This document shows, piece after piece, positions 24,101-36,100 of a stretch of DNA of 64,000 nucleotides. Source of the stretch: Vitis vinifera. Lineage: Eukaryota > Streptophyta > Magnoliopsida > Vitales > Vitaceae. Position 1 is the stretch's first letter, and the number at the start of each line of letters is the position of its first letter. The notes under the pieces were generated by a model. The model had not been told where the DNA came from. It saw only the letters and a program-made list of their open reading frames with translations, and ran no database searches. The translations under genes and the position numbers were made by a program. The stretch is from contig NC_081822.1 in NCBI RefSeq assembly GCF_030704535.1, positions 2,161,001 through 2,225,000 of the forward strand, read 5' to 3'.

Positions 24101-27100
24101 GATTTCCTCTTATCATAGATCAAAGAACTACCTAGAGAAACACAATGCATCTGGTTAATTAACAAATTAATCAATCATTACTAATAACAAATTACTTAAT
24201 TAAAGAATAATAATATTATTAATAAAAATGTGTTCTTTATGTTAGATAGTAATATCTCCAATTAAATCTAAAATATTAAATCATCTAAACATATTTCACC
24301 CTCAATATTTTGTTTTACAATAGTTAAATGGTCTAACAGTATAAGCATATTCACTATCAATATGTTGTTCACAAAATTCAAAATTCAAGTCTTTGAATCA
24401 TTTAAATATCCCCACTACTAATATGTTGATTACAAGACTTGGATCTTATGAAAAACCTCTTTATTGTCATCAATATAATGTAGAAATCTCTCTCTTCCCT
24501 AGAATTTTCATATCAGGATATGAATGTGAGAGAAGAGATATCCACAGGTACCTAAACTAGCAAGCACTCCTACTCTTGAATGAGACGGTCAAGGACTTAC
24601 CAAATACACAACCTTTAGGGAATAAGTCATGCATCTAAAGTTTTAGAACTGATCTGAGGACAGATAACTTATCTGACATTTTATTTTATTCTAATCTTAA
24701 TCCCTCAAATGAAATGTAGCCTAAAAGAATAAATAATAAAGAAAACCAAAAATTGCCTAAAAGAAATCAACAATAAAAGACATTTCTACCCAAACTTCAA
24801 TGCAAAAAGATGTAAGATCAATAAAACAAACTTGAGAAGGTAGCTTGGAACAAAAAAGAAGAACAATTTTATCACAAATACCACATTATAAACTATAAAA
24901 TTATTAAATTCACTAAATTACAAACATGAAACTATTTCCCTAACCTTGCAAGAATTAAAAATCCAAGAGAGAGAGAGAGAGAGATTTAAGGCTTATGGCA
25001 ACGACAAGCCAAAACCAACAAAGTGGTTCTAACAAATTATCCAACACATTATGAACACAGCAGTTTAACTACATCTGACAACAAATTTCAGGACAACACA
25101 ATACAATGACACAAAAAAATATAAGCTATTGCAAGACATCAATATAGGCTTTATTATACTTTAATTTTCACAAAACAAAATGTTCCTTCATATTACTATA
25201 TAAAGGAAACAATGTGTCTTCCAACATTGGTGTTGAAAGGCACACTTTTATCCTTTTTTCCAGAACAAAGACATTAATATGAGTGTTATAAAAAAACAAA
25301 AACAACAAAGTAAAACAACTTAAAACGATAAAACTATAGCTTAAAATCTCACTGGAATCTCTTCCTCTCCTCCCAATAACCAACTTCCAAAGCAACCCCC
25401 CACATTCTCTCTCCAACTTATTTATGATGTTCTGCCATATTATGTGAGCAGATGATGCACATGTTATCATCTCTAGTTTTACATGATAGTTTTCTATATG
25501 CACTGTGTTTGACATATACTTGCAAATAGAAGACTATAAGTTTCTATTGACAAACGAGAAGAAAATCAAAACTAGGTCCTTAAAATTTTAGATACCTATT
25601 CAAACTTGTTTTAGCATATTCACAAATCATTGTGTTACATATCGTGTATCATCTTCTTGCTTTTCTGTATCATTTATCATGCCTTATTGCATAAGAAAAG
25701 TTTCAAAAATTAATAAATTTAAAAGAAACATATAAATAGATAAATGGAATCCAAAAAGAACATATACATAAACAAGCATATAAGAAAAATGAAGTATAGA
25801 AGTACAGAGCTAATTTCATGAACACATGGTGGGTTATAGAATAAGTAAACATAAACAATCATGAATATGATAAACTCATAAGCTCCTATGAGTCTAAATA
25901 CAATACATCCAAAAGAAAAAAAAATGAAAAAGAAACTATAATAACATAAAATAACTGTACATTTGCGTGGACTAGTAACATAGATGAGTTTATGTGCTAT
26001 TTCAAAACTCTCCTAAAGATTTTTAAAAAAAATTAAAAGACTTTAAATATTCTGCAAAAGTTATCATTCTTTCCACTCATTATCCTCCTTAATTCCAACT
26101 TTCAAAGCATCCCAATAACATATCTTTATCTGAATAACAACTGCTCAGAATTCAGAGGAACAATACTTAACTTCAATCATCCACACTTGCCTTACACACC
26201 ATATGTATATGGATTCCATTTCCATGTAGGCTAATTAACTCTCCCTGTCCTTTTCGTCACCCTTTTTTAACCTTGAAGCATCTTTTGATCAATAATATAA
26301 GAAAAAACACATAAATTTCATTCTCCTAAAAAGTATTGAATTTTATTTGTATCATAAGTCATATATTTCATATTATACATCATAAGGTACACTTAAGGTG
26401 TGAGGCAACAGTGCACCTTTGAGGGCCTTTTTCTTCGTGGGAGGCAACTTGCAAGAAGATCCTAGTATTGACCAATGATAAAGAGAGGATTGCCTTAGTT
26501 AACATATACATTTTATGTAAGATGGCTAAGGAAACAAACAAACCACATCCATATTCATTGTGACAACACCAAATTGTTGCAGGACATCTTACAACATTTG
26601 GATTTCAATGGTTTCTTTATGTAACATTTAAAAATCTGCTCCTGGATTGGCAAGGAGGAGGATTGGCTCCAATCTGCCTGTCCCAGTGTTATGGAAAGAG
26701 AGGAATGGAAGAGCGTTTAAAGATTATTGGAGGTTGAAAGATCCTATGTCAAGTCGTCATTAGAGTTCTCTAGAGCTCCTATAGGGTCAGAGTCTTGTTC
26801 CATGGATTTTTTTTTTTTTTTTTTCTGTTATAAGCTAAGGCTTTTTTGTTGTTTTTCTGTTTCTTTTCTTCTCAACAAGGAACAATCTGTTTACTTCCTG
26901 TATACATGGGTTGCATCCCCTTTTCTGCAAGGCATTTTGATTATACAACTTTTATTTATTTGCTTAATAGACATGCTTAACATCTAATACATATTGGATG
27001 ATATGTATTATTTCACATGAAAAGTTTTATCCAATAAGTATTCTAGCATATACCACAAGTTTTTACAACCATGATAGTCACACATTCTTGCTTCTAAAAT

Positions 27101-27841
27101 AGTTAAATTAGCCTTCAACTGCATCTGAACAGCTAAGTTAACCAAAGACCAATATAAATGCTTGGAATTGGCATTGTAATAGGTACGTAAATTGCGCATG
27201 CCTCATTTTTTGTTTCTCTGCAAACAAATAGTGTATAATTTGGCCATCTCTCCACTGTGTAAATCAATAGTGCTTTCCCCAACTACCAAAAGGTACCTAG
27301 GTAATCTTAACTAGCCATTACATTCAGTGATTCCCACTTCACACAAGCGGCTGATGATGGCTGCAAAATTCTACTACAGTTTGGGTTTACATGCTGAGTT
27401 GTCCGTATAATAAGTTAATAACAAATCATTTTACTTTATTTTCATCCACACTCCATGTCATCAAGCAACAATACTTGAAGCCTATAAAGAAGGAAAAATT
27501 AGATGACCTCCTTTCCATTGCAGAAGCACAAGAAAACAAAGTTTAAAACACAAAAGCAACCTATGCTGATTATCAAAAGCAGTGAATTCACAAACCTCAT
27601 CAGCTAATTGAGTCCCCGCTTTGACCAAACACCTTCCATCTTTTATAGGTTCAGTTTCTAAACTCCCCTTCCTGCGCTTCCGCCTCTTATAAGTTTGGAA
27701 ACCCCCACTCGAGCTCCCATCAGTGACATCAATGCCAGTTCCAACCGCAAACCCGTTTTGCACTGCTTCACTCCTGCAAAGAACAGCTGGTGCCGTGTGT
27801 TCATTCCCATCCGCATTGCTCGTATTCCCATCACCAAACAT
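12194..27841 (-). CDS. PHD-finger / bromodomain-like nuclear protein (6 coding exons)
   Basis: Deduced exons: 27841-27596, 19478-19239, 18147-17824, 14601-14512, 14280-14236, 13063-12194 (stop TAA 12196-12194). All introns are GT..AG and phase 0; the product is 604 aa. Residues 52-58 (KRRKRRK) form a likely nuclear signal after the motif FQTYKRRK. Residues 190-290 resemble a bromodomain (DFSLIHSRMIEGAY...DVQQVWKKL). The last exon has a C4HC3 PHD finger (about 339-385), a PHD-like finger starting about 450, and a third (CRACL...KWFCRKC). The family includes Arabidopsis At1g77250 and rice Ehd3, chromatin-associated regulators (Ehd3 affects flowering time). The start is the first ATG (27841-27839); an upstream in-frame TTG was not used. 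Introns 1-3 carry transposons yet the frame is intact, so it is probably active. Confidence 0.85.
15748..16137. mobile_element. MITE-like element in PHD-gene intron 3
   Basis: Imperfect terminal inverted repeats: left 'ttgtttgagaagagttttcg' with 'aaacaatttctagaaaacag', right (reverse complement) 'ctgtttgacaattccttttg' with 'aaaacaattttctg'. AT-rich core without ORFs. The ends resemble those of the element at 60925-61265, suggesting one MITE family. Exact borders and target-site duplication are not certain. Confidence 0.55.
18227..19206. mobile_element. hAT-like non-autonomous DNA transposon in PHD-gene intron 2
   Basis: Exact 8-bp target-site duplication CACAACAA at 18219-18226 and 19207-19214. 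The ends are imperfect inverted repeats: left CATGGACGGAAATGTCGG, right (reverse complement) CAAGGATGAAAATATCGG, 14 of 18 matching. The core is AT-rich with no transposase. An 8-bp duplication with short inverted repeats is typical of hAT elements. It makes up about 980 of the 1091 bp of the intron and sits 24 bp past the 5' splice site at 19239/19238. Confidence 0.75.
19479..21471. other. PHD-gene intron 1, unassigned part
   Basis: No gene seen. Ordinary AT-rich intron DNA between exon 2 and the LINE insertion. Short frames here have no recognisable content. Confidence 0.5.
21489..24058 (-). mobile_element. LINE with ORF1 and 3' tail but no ORF2, in PHD-gene intron 1
   Basis: Flanked by a 17-bp target-site duplication (21472-21488 and 24059-24075, one mismatch, core CAAAATCACAACAT). 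The A-tail reads as poly-T at 21489. Minus-strand ORF1 starts at 24011 with a DUF4283-like N-terminus (WFGVDSKTFEISVEG...GCSSWIRF) that matches ORF1 of the LINE at 41.3 kb (SVESKEFEI...ASWIRLGL). The ORF1 C-terminus near 21794-22006 (RNLECLINYG) also matches. ORF1 has several stops. Reverse-transcriptase sequence is missing: ORF1 runs nearly directly into the 3' UTR. It therefore moved, if at all, using enzyme supplied in trans, or lost ORF2 before insertion. Same orientation as the host gene. Confidence 0.8.
24076..26390. other. PHD-gene intron 1, unassigned part
   Basis: AT-rich intron DNA; no gene supported. A (GA)n microsatellite lies near 24966-24984. A 115-codon minus frame at 25168-25515 matches nothing I know. 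Confidence 0.45.
26395..26990 (+). mobile_element. 5'-truncated LINE 3' end in PHD-gene intron 1
   Basis: Frame-shifted + strand fragments match the zf-RVT end of plant LINE ORF2: SSWEATCKKILVL, ANIYILCK-like 'VNIYILCKMAKET', LLDWQGG, and ERNGRAFKD (compare [14 protein letters not shown] and WKERNRLAF in the 41.3-kb LINE). A 3' UTR-like tail with 'tgggttgcatccccttttct' follows. Borders approximate. Confidence 0.6.
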
Positions 27842-28342
27842 TTTTCTAGTGCATAAAACCCCCAATATTCCAAGCTTTCCCGCACAAAATTAGGGTTTTC
27901 TCCACAAAACAGACCTCCCAAGATTCAAAGAACACCTGATAATTCCCAGAAATAAACATCACAATCCGTAACCATAACCCAGACGTCAACAAAAATCATT
28001 GCTGAAACACAATACTTGACTAAAACCGGAAAAAAATAAAATAAAATAAAATAAAAAATTGACCCTCCGTTAGTTTCCCCAGAAAACCAAGGAAAAGACA
28101 GCAAAATCAAACCCTCAAGCCCACCCCTCAACTCCCACCGTTTCCCAAACAAATTGCAGCCCCTTCACTTTCACCCAACTACTCCTATTAGTCCAAACAA
28201 AACAGATTCTTTTTCAATCCAAACAAGCAGCAACACAAGATTCAAAACCCCAAATTCGTTCCCCGACCCCGCATTGATTTGCAACAAAAACAAAAAATAA
28301 ATAATATATAAATAAGCTAAAAAATAAAAAAAATAAACTCAC

Positions 28343-28440
28343 CGGAGAACCAAGCGAAAAATCTCAGAGCCAGTGACCGGAACCCTAGAATTGGAGAGCC
28401 GAAGCGCCAAGCGTTACTCAGCAAGTGGTCTTATCCGAGG
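28343..28440 (-). other. probable 5' UTR exon of the PHD gene
   Basis: A strong donor (TTCTCCG|GTGAGT, boundary at 28343) lies about 500 bp upstream of the start ATG. A matching acceptor (CACTAG|AAAAATG) ends at 27846, immediately before the ATG. This implies an intron in the 5' leader. The outer exon limit is a guess, as no TATA box is clear. Confidence 0.45.
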
Positions 28441-28583
28441 AATTTAAATTTTGAATAGAGCTCGAGGCTTTTGCCTTTTTATTTTTATTTCGTTTTTTTA
28501 TTATTATTTTATTTCACTGGTTTTTGCTATTGTGGTTGGGTATATGACCGGTTAGTGGTCAGCAGTTTCAGTTGTGAGCAACT

Positions 28584-28593
28584 GACACGTGGC
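28584..28593. promoter_or_regulatory. ABRE/G-box-like element upstream of the PHD gene
   Basis: GACACGTGGC is an ideal plant ABRE-type G-box, about 150-240 bp before the 5' UTR exon. A second bZIP-type site, TGACGTGGCA, is at 28727-28736. Binding is inferred only from the motif. Confidence 0.4.
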
Positions 28594-29017
28594 AGTTCCC
28601 GGTTATTACTGAGTTGGGACCAGAGTCAAACCCACCTCACTGATATTGTACTGTTTAAAAATAAAAAATAAATGTCTACAACTACAGTATTTATAGATTT
28701 TTTTGGGGCACGAAAATCTCATTTTCTGACGTGGCACATACAAGTTTCATTTTAAGACACTAACCCCATGTTTGACAACTTTTTTTAAAATAAATATATA
28801 TATATATAGTTTTTAAATTTTTTTTAAAAACATTTGTGAAGTTATTGTATAATACACTTATGCATAGTATAAAACTTTTCAAAATATTTTTCAATTTTTC
28901 CAATTGATGCTCAAAAATGAAAAAACACTACAAAAAATAAAATAATTTTATGCTTTAAAATTATCTTTTGAAAATGGAATAAAAATAAAAAGAATTAGAA
29001 ATTGAGAAAGAGATTAA

Positions 29018-29298
29018 GGTGGTGTTTGTTTTTTTACTTAATTATAAATAAAACTTTAATGCTTAATAATATTAAATATTAAGTTATTTGTATTTGTAAT
29101 ATTTTATTTTTATTAAGTATTAAAAAGTAAATAAAAATCAATATAATATTTTTTCTATTTAGAAAAAACTACATATTTTGGCTTTTTCTATTTAGTAAAA
29201 AATTTATAATAAGTTACGAAAAAAGTAGAAAAACAAACAATCTAAATTCTAAAAATAAATTATTTTCAGCAAAAAACCAAAAAAAAACAAACACCACC
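29018..29298. mobile_element. Tourist-like MITE (PIF/Harbinger type)
   Basis: 281 bp bounded by inverted repeats GGTGGTGTTTGTTTTTTT (left) and its near-exact complement ending CAAACACCACC (right). The 3-bp duplication TAA flanks it at 29015-29017 and 29299-29301. A TWA duplication and short inverted repeats fit Tourist elements. It lies about 0.6 kb upstream of the PHD gene leader. Confidence 0.8.
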
Positions 29299-29301
29299 TA
29301 A

Positions 29302-30154
29302 GAATGAAATCGATCCCTTTAATCTGACATTTCCTTAATGCCAAGCTTGTCAAAATTTTGAGAGTTGATAAAAATTGGGTGCTAAATTTGACACCAAACT
29401 TATCATAACTCTTAAGGCAAGTGTTAAGATTTTAACACTAAATTTAAAAACTATGCATGGAGACATAACATCGATGTGGAGCGATCTCAATGTTTCAACA
29501 TCAACTATAGATTGATTTCCCTCCAATGGGAGTTTATATTGAAACTTGGTATCAATAAAAGATTAGTTTAACATCTAACAAAGGTTAGCATCAAATCTTT
29601 GTATTTATTAAAAATCCATGTTGCCATTGACACCTAGCTAAAGCTAGGAATATATTATTCATTTGGTAAAAACGAGTAAGCACCTCCACTATTGAAAACA
29701 AAATCTGGTCAATTTTTCTTTGTCGTTGAATACATAGGCAAACCCTTAACTATCGAAAGTTCAAGTGGATAAATAATATTTTATTAGAGTTAACCCTAAG
29801 TTAGTGTGACACCCTTATTCCAAAAAGCTTACCCGATAAATACATAATGATCACCTACCTACTATTTTTGTCTCAGTTTGTAAAGGCATTAGGTTGTGAG
29901 AGCATAAAGGCAAATCAAAATTGATTGTTGCAAATTAACTTAATAACTCTTAAAGACCATGTGAAATGAACTTAAGTGAGAGTTGGATCATTACATAAGT
30001 GGAATGACTACATGGTTTCATCATGAAATGCAAGCAAAATGGTATCTCATATTCAAGGAAAGAGCAAGCCATCATTACTCAAACCATTGTATTCATTAAT
30101 GTTGATACCAAGAATTTGGTAACTCTTTGGACTATTTTAGGTAATCATTGGATT
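29302..30154. other. gene-free degenerate retroelement flank
   Basis: No intact gene. AT-rich and probably degenerate sequence downstream of the minus-strand Gypsy gag copies; no domain could be read here. Confidence 0.35.
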
Positions 30155-32082
30155 GAAGTTGCGCACTTGTCTTGGATGTGATAAGCTTAGTTTTGACTAG
30201 CCAAACTTACTAATAAATGATAATCTCATTTGATTTACCCACAAATGATTTTGTTGCATTTTTTCTTTACTATCATCCCTTATGGATTCTTTCATCAATG
30301 TATTTTTCAAATATAACTGCTTTAACATAATACTTGGCATTGTTATACTATGATTGAAGTTAAGATCATCCAAAAATAATAAAAAATCATGATATGGTTT
30401 AAGAGAAGTGTTTTTTTTTTTTCTAACTTTTGTCAATACTAAATTTCAATTTTTTAGTTTTATGAGCATATTCTAACTTTTACAAAGGTACCTTGAAAGT
30501 ATTGAACTTAACTAAACACTATTTTTTATATTCTTTTGGTGCCTTTGGACACTATTTTTTTTCCTTATGTTGGTGTCTTACACATTTCAAGCTTTTATAG
30601 TTTAAGAGTAATTTACCATCCAGGCTCATGCTTTGAATAACATTAATTGTTTATCTTAACTTCAATCTAAATGTGATAGACATATATTTAACAAAGGGCT
30701 AGAGGTGATTTTAGGGAAATTGATAAATATATTGAGTCAAAGGACCCAAAAGTGACAATAATATAGATTGACTCCATTATTTCATCAAGATCCAACTCTT
30801 CCCTTATTTTGTTCACAAAATTCATTATCAAGTTCTTCAAAACAAAACACTTTTTCAATTAGGTGGTTGATAATGCAGTGGAATTTTCAATATTTTAAGT
30901 TATTAGCAAGCTCTATTTCTTTGGGCACTTGTCATTAGACAGCTCAATTACTATCTTTTGAAGTAAGTCTTCCAATATGAGTGACATGTCAGAGTTTGGA
31001 AAAGTATATTCTTTTTCGTCTATCTCCTTAAGCATGAAACAATACCTCTCATTTCCTTGAGTTGATTCTGTTTTTTTTTCCCCCTTTTATCTTTTGATAA
31101 AACTTTGACTTTGGTTATATTGGCTATCATTGACTTACACACAAAAAGTCTTTGAATCCATGTCATTGTTCTCTTTTTGGTCAATAATAGATTTCTTTCA
31201 TGCACCATGATTAATTATAGTAAGTTCCATGTCATAAGCTCAAGTTGCTAACTTTTCAAAGATACGAGGTTTGATTCCTAGAAGAATGTCGAAAAAAAAT
31301 CTCAAATGCATATCTTGTATGTACATTTCCACCATTAAGATTTCAAATAGTCCATCTTTGTGGTTGAGGATTAAAGCATGTCAATGATTAATGTAGTCTA
31401 CAACCAAATCATCTTTCCACTATTTGATACTTGCAAGTTCCACCAACATGCTCACTACTCAACAAGTGTTGTAAAAACAATTGAGGAACTCATGTTGTAT
31501 TTGGTCTCAACTATTAATATCGCACTTAAGTTTGATGTTTGTATACTAGTAGAAAACTTTCCCTTTAAATGAACGAACAGATTAGTTGATAAGATCATTT
31601 TTTGTATTGGCACTACTATCGACCTTGATGAAATAGGTAATGCATTGTTTACAATTTCCTTTTCCATTAAGTTGTTATAACTTAAAGAGTTGATGAGTCA
31701 TAGACATACTTAAACCATTGATCATTTTAGCATAAGGCTTAGAATATACAACTTAACCCTATGATAAACTACTATACTAATCCCTAATCATATTAGTTAC
31801 CATATCTTATAGTTGTTACATGGATAACAAGGCAATTTGAGTAGATTTATTATTCAGACTTTTGACTTGCACTAACCTTGATATGTGCATAGTTCATCAT
31901 CCTAACAAGCATGTACTTGTTTTAACTCTATGACATCCTACATCTAAAATTTACTCATGAGAGAACCAATTTACAAGTCCTTATCTTTTAAAATGGCGTT
32001 GGTCATTGCAATTGGCATGACCACTTAGTAAGAAGAAGTGAAAAAACAAAGCACTTTGGACTTATTTATTTATTTGACTCTT
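30155..32082 (-). mobile_element. degenerate Ty3/Gypsy gag region, tandem copy 1
   Basis: Minus-strand fragments with stops and frameshifts match the gag of plant Ty3/Gypsy elements: FKGKVFY-like core, 'HEFLNCFYNTC', 'ASIKQWKDDLVVDYINH', 'GIKPRIFEKLAT', then the linker to protease ('LLLTKKRTMTW...', 'FVLKNLIM...KIREELNLDEI'). First copy of a 1928-bp tandem duplication; the repeat begins again at 32083 with 'gaagttgcgcacttgtc'. No functional protein expected. Confidence 0.75.
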
Positions 32083-34831
32083 GAAGTTGCGCACTTGTCT
32101 TGGATGTGATAAGCTTAGTTTTGACTAGCCAAACTTACTAATAAATGATAATCTCATTTGATTTACCCACAAATGATTTTGTTGCATTTTTTCTTTACTA
32201 TCATCCTTTATGGATTCTTTCATCAATTATATTTTTCAAATATAACTGCTTTAACATAATACTGGGTATTGTTATACTATGATTGAACTTAAGATAATCC
32301 AAAAATGATAAAAAAAATAATGATATGGTTTAAGAGAAGTGTTTTTTTTTTTTAAACTTTTGGCAATACTGAATTTCAATTTTTTAGTTTTATGAGCATA
32401 TTCTAACTTTTACAAAGGTACCTTTTCAAGTATTGAACTTAACTAAACACTATTTTTTATATTCTTTTGGTGTCGTTTGTTGAGGCCTCGCGTCGCTGGT
32501 GATCCACATAGTTGCCTGATGGATGGACGCACGATCTCAACTAATATAGGTTCTTGATTCAGTTGTTACACCTGCAAAAAGGCGTCCGGACAGGGTGTCC
32601 GGACGCACCCTCCGATGGTTTTGTCAGTCATGGTTCAAAGAGAGAGGGATAAATCAGTTGGCCTTTTACTAGGTATAGCAAGCTTACCTTCTCTTCGTTT
32701 GTGAAGACTTTATATATATAGTTCCAGAAGCACTGTTCCCCTCTTTAATGGTGGGGAGATATTTTGTGTTGTCATGATGACACTAGGTGGTGGCAGGGCC
32801 ATCATCACCCTAAGGACGGCTGACAGAGATCGTAGTAGGTGATGCGGCTGTCAGAGACCGTGGTAGGTGATCATGTGAAATGATCGTGGGAAGTGACTTG
32901 TTGTCACTTCATCTTGTCCCTTCACTCTGCAGGTGGTGGACGTGGGTCATGGCAGGCTGTTGTGATAACGTGTAAGACTTGCTTACTTCAGTCAATGATC
33001 TAGACAATTATATTCGGATGGCTTATGCTGGTCATCCGGATGTAATTGTGGAAGTCGTCCGAATGTTCTATGCTTACAAGTGTCGTTTGAACTTCCTTAA
33101 GGCGGTCCAGATATGAGGTGAAAGTCGTCCGGATGTCTTATGTTTATAAGTGTCGTTTGAACTTCCTTGAGCGGTCCGGATATGAGAGGTGCGTCACGTG
33201 TATCCGGATGAGGGTGATTCGGATGGTAATGCATGCCACGTGTCACCATGAGGTGTGTGGCACGTGTTCTCAGAAGGAGGGGTCCCTACACCGTTGGACA
33301 CTATTTTTTTTTCTTATGTTGGTGTCTTACACATTTTAAGCTTTTATAGTTTAAGAGCAATATACCATTCTGGCTCATGCTTTGGATAACATTAATTGTT
33401 TATCTTGACTTCAATCTAAATGTGATAGACATATATTTAACAAAGGGCTAGAGGTGATTTTAGTGAAATTGATAAATATATTGAGTCAAATGACCCAAAA
33501 GTGACAATAATATAGTTTTGACTCCATTATTTCATCAAGATTCAACTCTTCCCTTATTTTGTTCACAAAATTCATTATCAAGTTCTTCAAAACAAAACAC
33601 TTTTTCAATTAGGTGGTTGACAATGCATTGGAATTTTCAATATTTTAAGTTGTTAGCAAGCTCTATTTCTTCGGGCACTTGTCATTAGACAACTCAATTA
33701 CCATCTTTTGAAGTAAGTCTTCCAATATGAGTGACATGTCAGAGTTTGGAAAAGTATATTCCTTTTCGTCTATCTCCTTAAGCATGAAACAATACCTCTC
33801 ATTTCCTTGAGTTGATTCTGTTTTTTTTCCCCTTTTATCTTTTGATAAAACTTTGACTTTGGTTATATAGCCTATCATTGACTTACACGCAAAAAGTCTT
33901 TGAATCCATGTCATTGTTCTCTTTTTGGTCAATAATAGATTTCTTTCATGCACCATATGATTAATTATAGTAAGTTCCATGTCATAAGCTCAAGTTGTTG
34001 ACTTTTCAAAGATACGAGGTTTGATTCCTAGAAGAATGTCGAAAAAAAATCTCAAATGCATATCTTGTATGTACATTTCCACCATTAAGATTTCAAATAG
34101 TCCATCTTTGTGGTTGAGGATTAGAGCATGTCAATGATTAATGTAGTCTACAACCAAATCATCTTTCCACTATTTGATACTTGCAAGTTCCACCAACATG
34201 CTCACTACTCAACAAGTGTTGTAAAAACAATTGAGGAACTCATGTTGTATTTGGTCTCAACTATTAATATCACACTTAAGTTTGATGTTTGTATACTAGT
34301 AGAAAACTTTCCCTTTAAATGAACGAACAGATTAGTTAATAAGAAGATCATTTTTTGTATTGGCACTACTATCGACCTTGATGAAATAGGTAATGTATTG
34401 TTTACAATTTCCTTTTCCATTAAGTTGTTATAACTTAAAGAGTTGATGAGTCATAGACATACTTAAACCATTGATCATTTTAGCATAAGGCTTAGAATAT
34501 ACAACTTAACCCTATGATAAACTACGATACTAATCCCTAATCATATTAGTTACCATATCTTATAGTTGTTACATGGATAACAAGGCAATTTGAGTAGATT
34601 TATTATTCAGACTTTTGACTTGCACTAACCTTGATATGTGCATAGTTCATCATCCTAACAAGCATGTACTTGTTTTAACTCTATGACATCCTACATCTAA
34701 AATTTACTCATGGGAGAACCAATTTACAAGTCCTTATCTTTTAAAATGGCGTTGGTCATTGCAATTGGGATGACCACTTAGTAAGAAGAAGTGAAAAAAC
34801 AAAGCACTTTGGACTTATTTATTTGACTCTT
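32083..34831 (-). mobile_element. degenerate Ty3/Gypsy gag region, tandem copy 2 (with solo LTR inside)
   Basis: Same sequence as 30155-32082 with few differences, interrupted by an 813-bp solo LTR. The longest remaining frame (33663-33980) contains the gag-to-protease linker 'YTFPNSDMSLILEDLLQKMV'. Gag N-terminal sequence resembling 'FDGKGNPKQH' is near 34430-34480. Several stops and frameshifts are shared by both copies, so the element was already dead when duplicated. Confidence 0.75.
32478..33290 (+). mobile_element. solo LTR
   Basis: Starts TGTTGAGG and ends CCCTACA, the TG...CA form of an LTR. The flanking 5-bp duplications are TCGTT (32473-32477) and CCGTT (33291-33295), one mismatch. 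Comparison with the uninterrupted copy near 30530-30540 shows exactly this block as an insertion. A TATATATATA run lies at 32711-32720, and three CACGTG cores fall at about 33190-33270. No internal domain remains, so it is a recombination product. Confidence 0.85.
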
Positions 34832-36100
34832 CAATTGGTGCTTTGGAGCACGAGCACACCTAGAATTCAACTTCAATTATGAAATAAGAAGATTTTTGCC
34901 TTGAGTCCTTGAAAATTGGTGTGTTTTTCGTAGTTTGAACTAACTTGGCCCTTAACACCTATAGAAGCCATGTAGAGTTAGTGTAGGAGATTAATTCCTT
35001 CAATACCAATGATGATTTCTACTTATGATGAGCAACCTGATCTTTTGCTATTGAAAAAGCATCATTAAGTTGACATTGGAACTGGCATAGGAAATAATAA
35101 GGGGCTTGACCTTAAAGTGAGATAAGGAGACTTACTTGTTCAGCCGTTTGAAACTAATAAGTGTTTACCAAATTTGACTAACTCAATGTTTACCACCTAT
35201 AGAAATCATGTTAGAGTTAGTGTTAGATCAATTCCTTCAATATCAATGATAATCTCTCATTACAATAGGCAATTTGATCTCTTGCATGTGGAGAAGTCAT
35301 CATTGAGTTGATATTGAAACTAACACTAGAGATGGAATAAGGGGATTTATCTTTTGAATCTTTCACCATTGATGGATGTTTTTTTCCATGAGAAGAAATT
35401 TATTTCTTTACTCCCAAAAGTAGTATTTGATTAGTGTCAAAGATGAAACAAGGAGATTTTGACCCTTGAATTTTTTAATGTCGATGGATGTCTTTCAATA
35501 TGAGGCAAAAACTCTTTCCTTCAATATGAGGCAAAAGCTTTTTCCCTGCCCTTAGATATGTCAAGGTAATAGTTTATTAAGGACAGTTGCTTCTTTATAC
35601 TAATGTCAGCAAACAAGCTGCTTGACTTGCCACAAGTCATGAAACCAATAGCAGTACTACATATTTCGATGGGTCATGAAAACAATGGTAATTTTCCCAT
35701 TATCATTGTTCACATATGTAGCTTGAGTCTTCTTTGATGTTATTTTTTGCTTTGATAGAATAAAACTCCAAATCCTCAACTAATGTGAAGATGGACCAAA
35801 GAGGTGCTACTAGGCATGCAAAAAATTTGTAAGCACAAATTTTATGTCCAATGTGATTAAATAGACAAGAACTAAGCAAACAAAATCCGATTTATATTAA
35901 TAAAGATGTAAGTACAATCTTTTGTAATGTTCTTTAAATAAAAAATTTGCATTCCTTTGATTCAATCTTCCAAGTTGATCTTGATTCAATTATAATAATC
36001 GTATATTTTTTAATCAAGTGTAGTTGAGGGCTAATTAAGTTTGTTACAAACTTTATAATGAGTTTGATCTTGATTTTAGGAAATGAAGGACACTTTATTT
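34832..36100 (-). mobile_element. degenerate Ty3/Gypsy upstream region with internal tandem duplication
   Basis: Continues the Gypsy remnant upstream of gag. A segment of about 230 bp is duplicated (about 34910-35115 and 35150-35350): both copies hold 'cctatagaa', 'attccttcaata' and 'tcattgagttgatattg' variants. No domain can be read. Confidence 0.45.

Noticed and set aside
25168..25515. 115-codon minus frame with hydrophobic stretch
   Set aside because: In an AT-rich intron, no homology recognised, no supporting promoter or repeat copy; likely chance.
27482..27865. PHD protein start at 27865 and extension past 27596
   Set aside because: The codon at 27865 is TTG. A donor (GATGAG|GTTTGT) at 27596 and the phase-0 match to the next exon end the coding part there.
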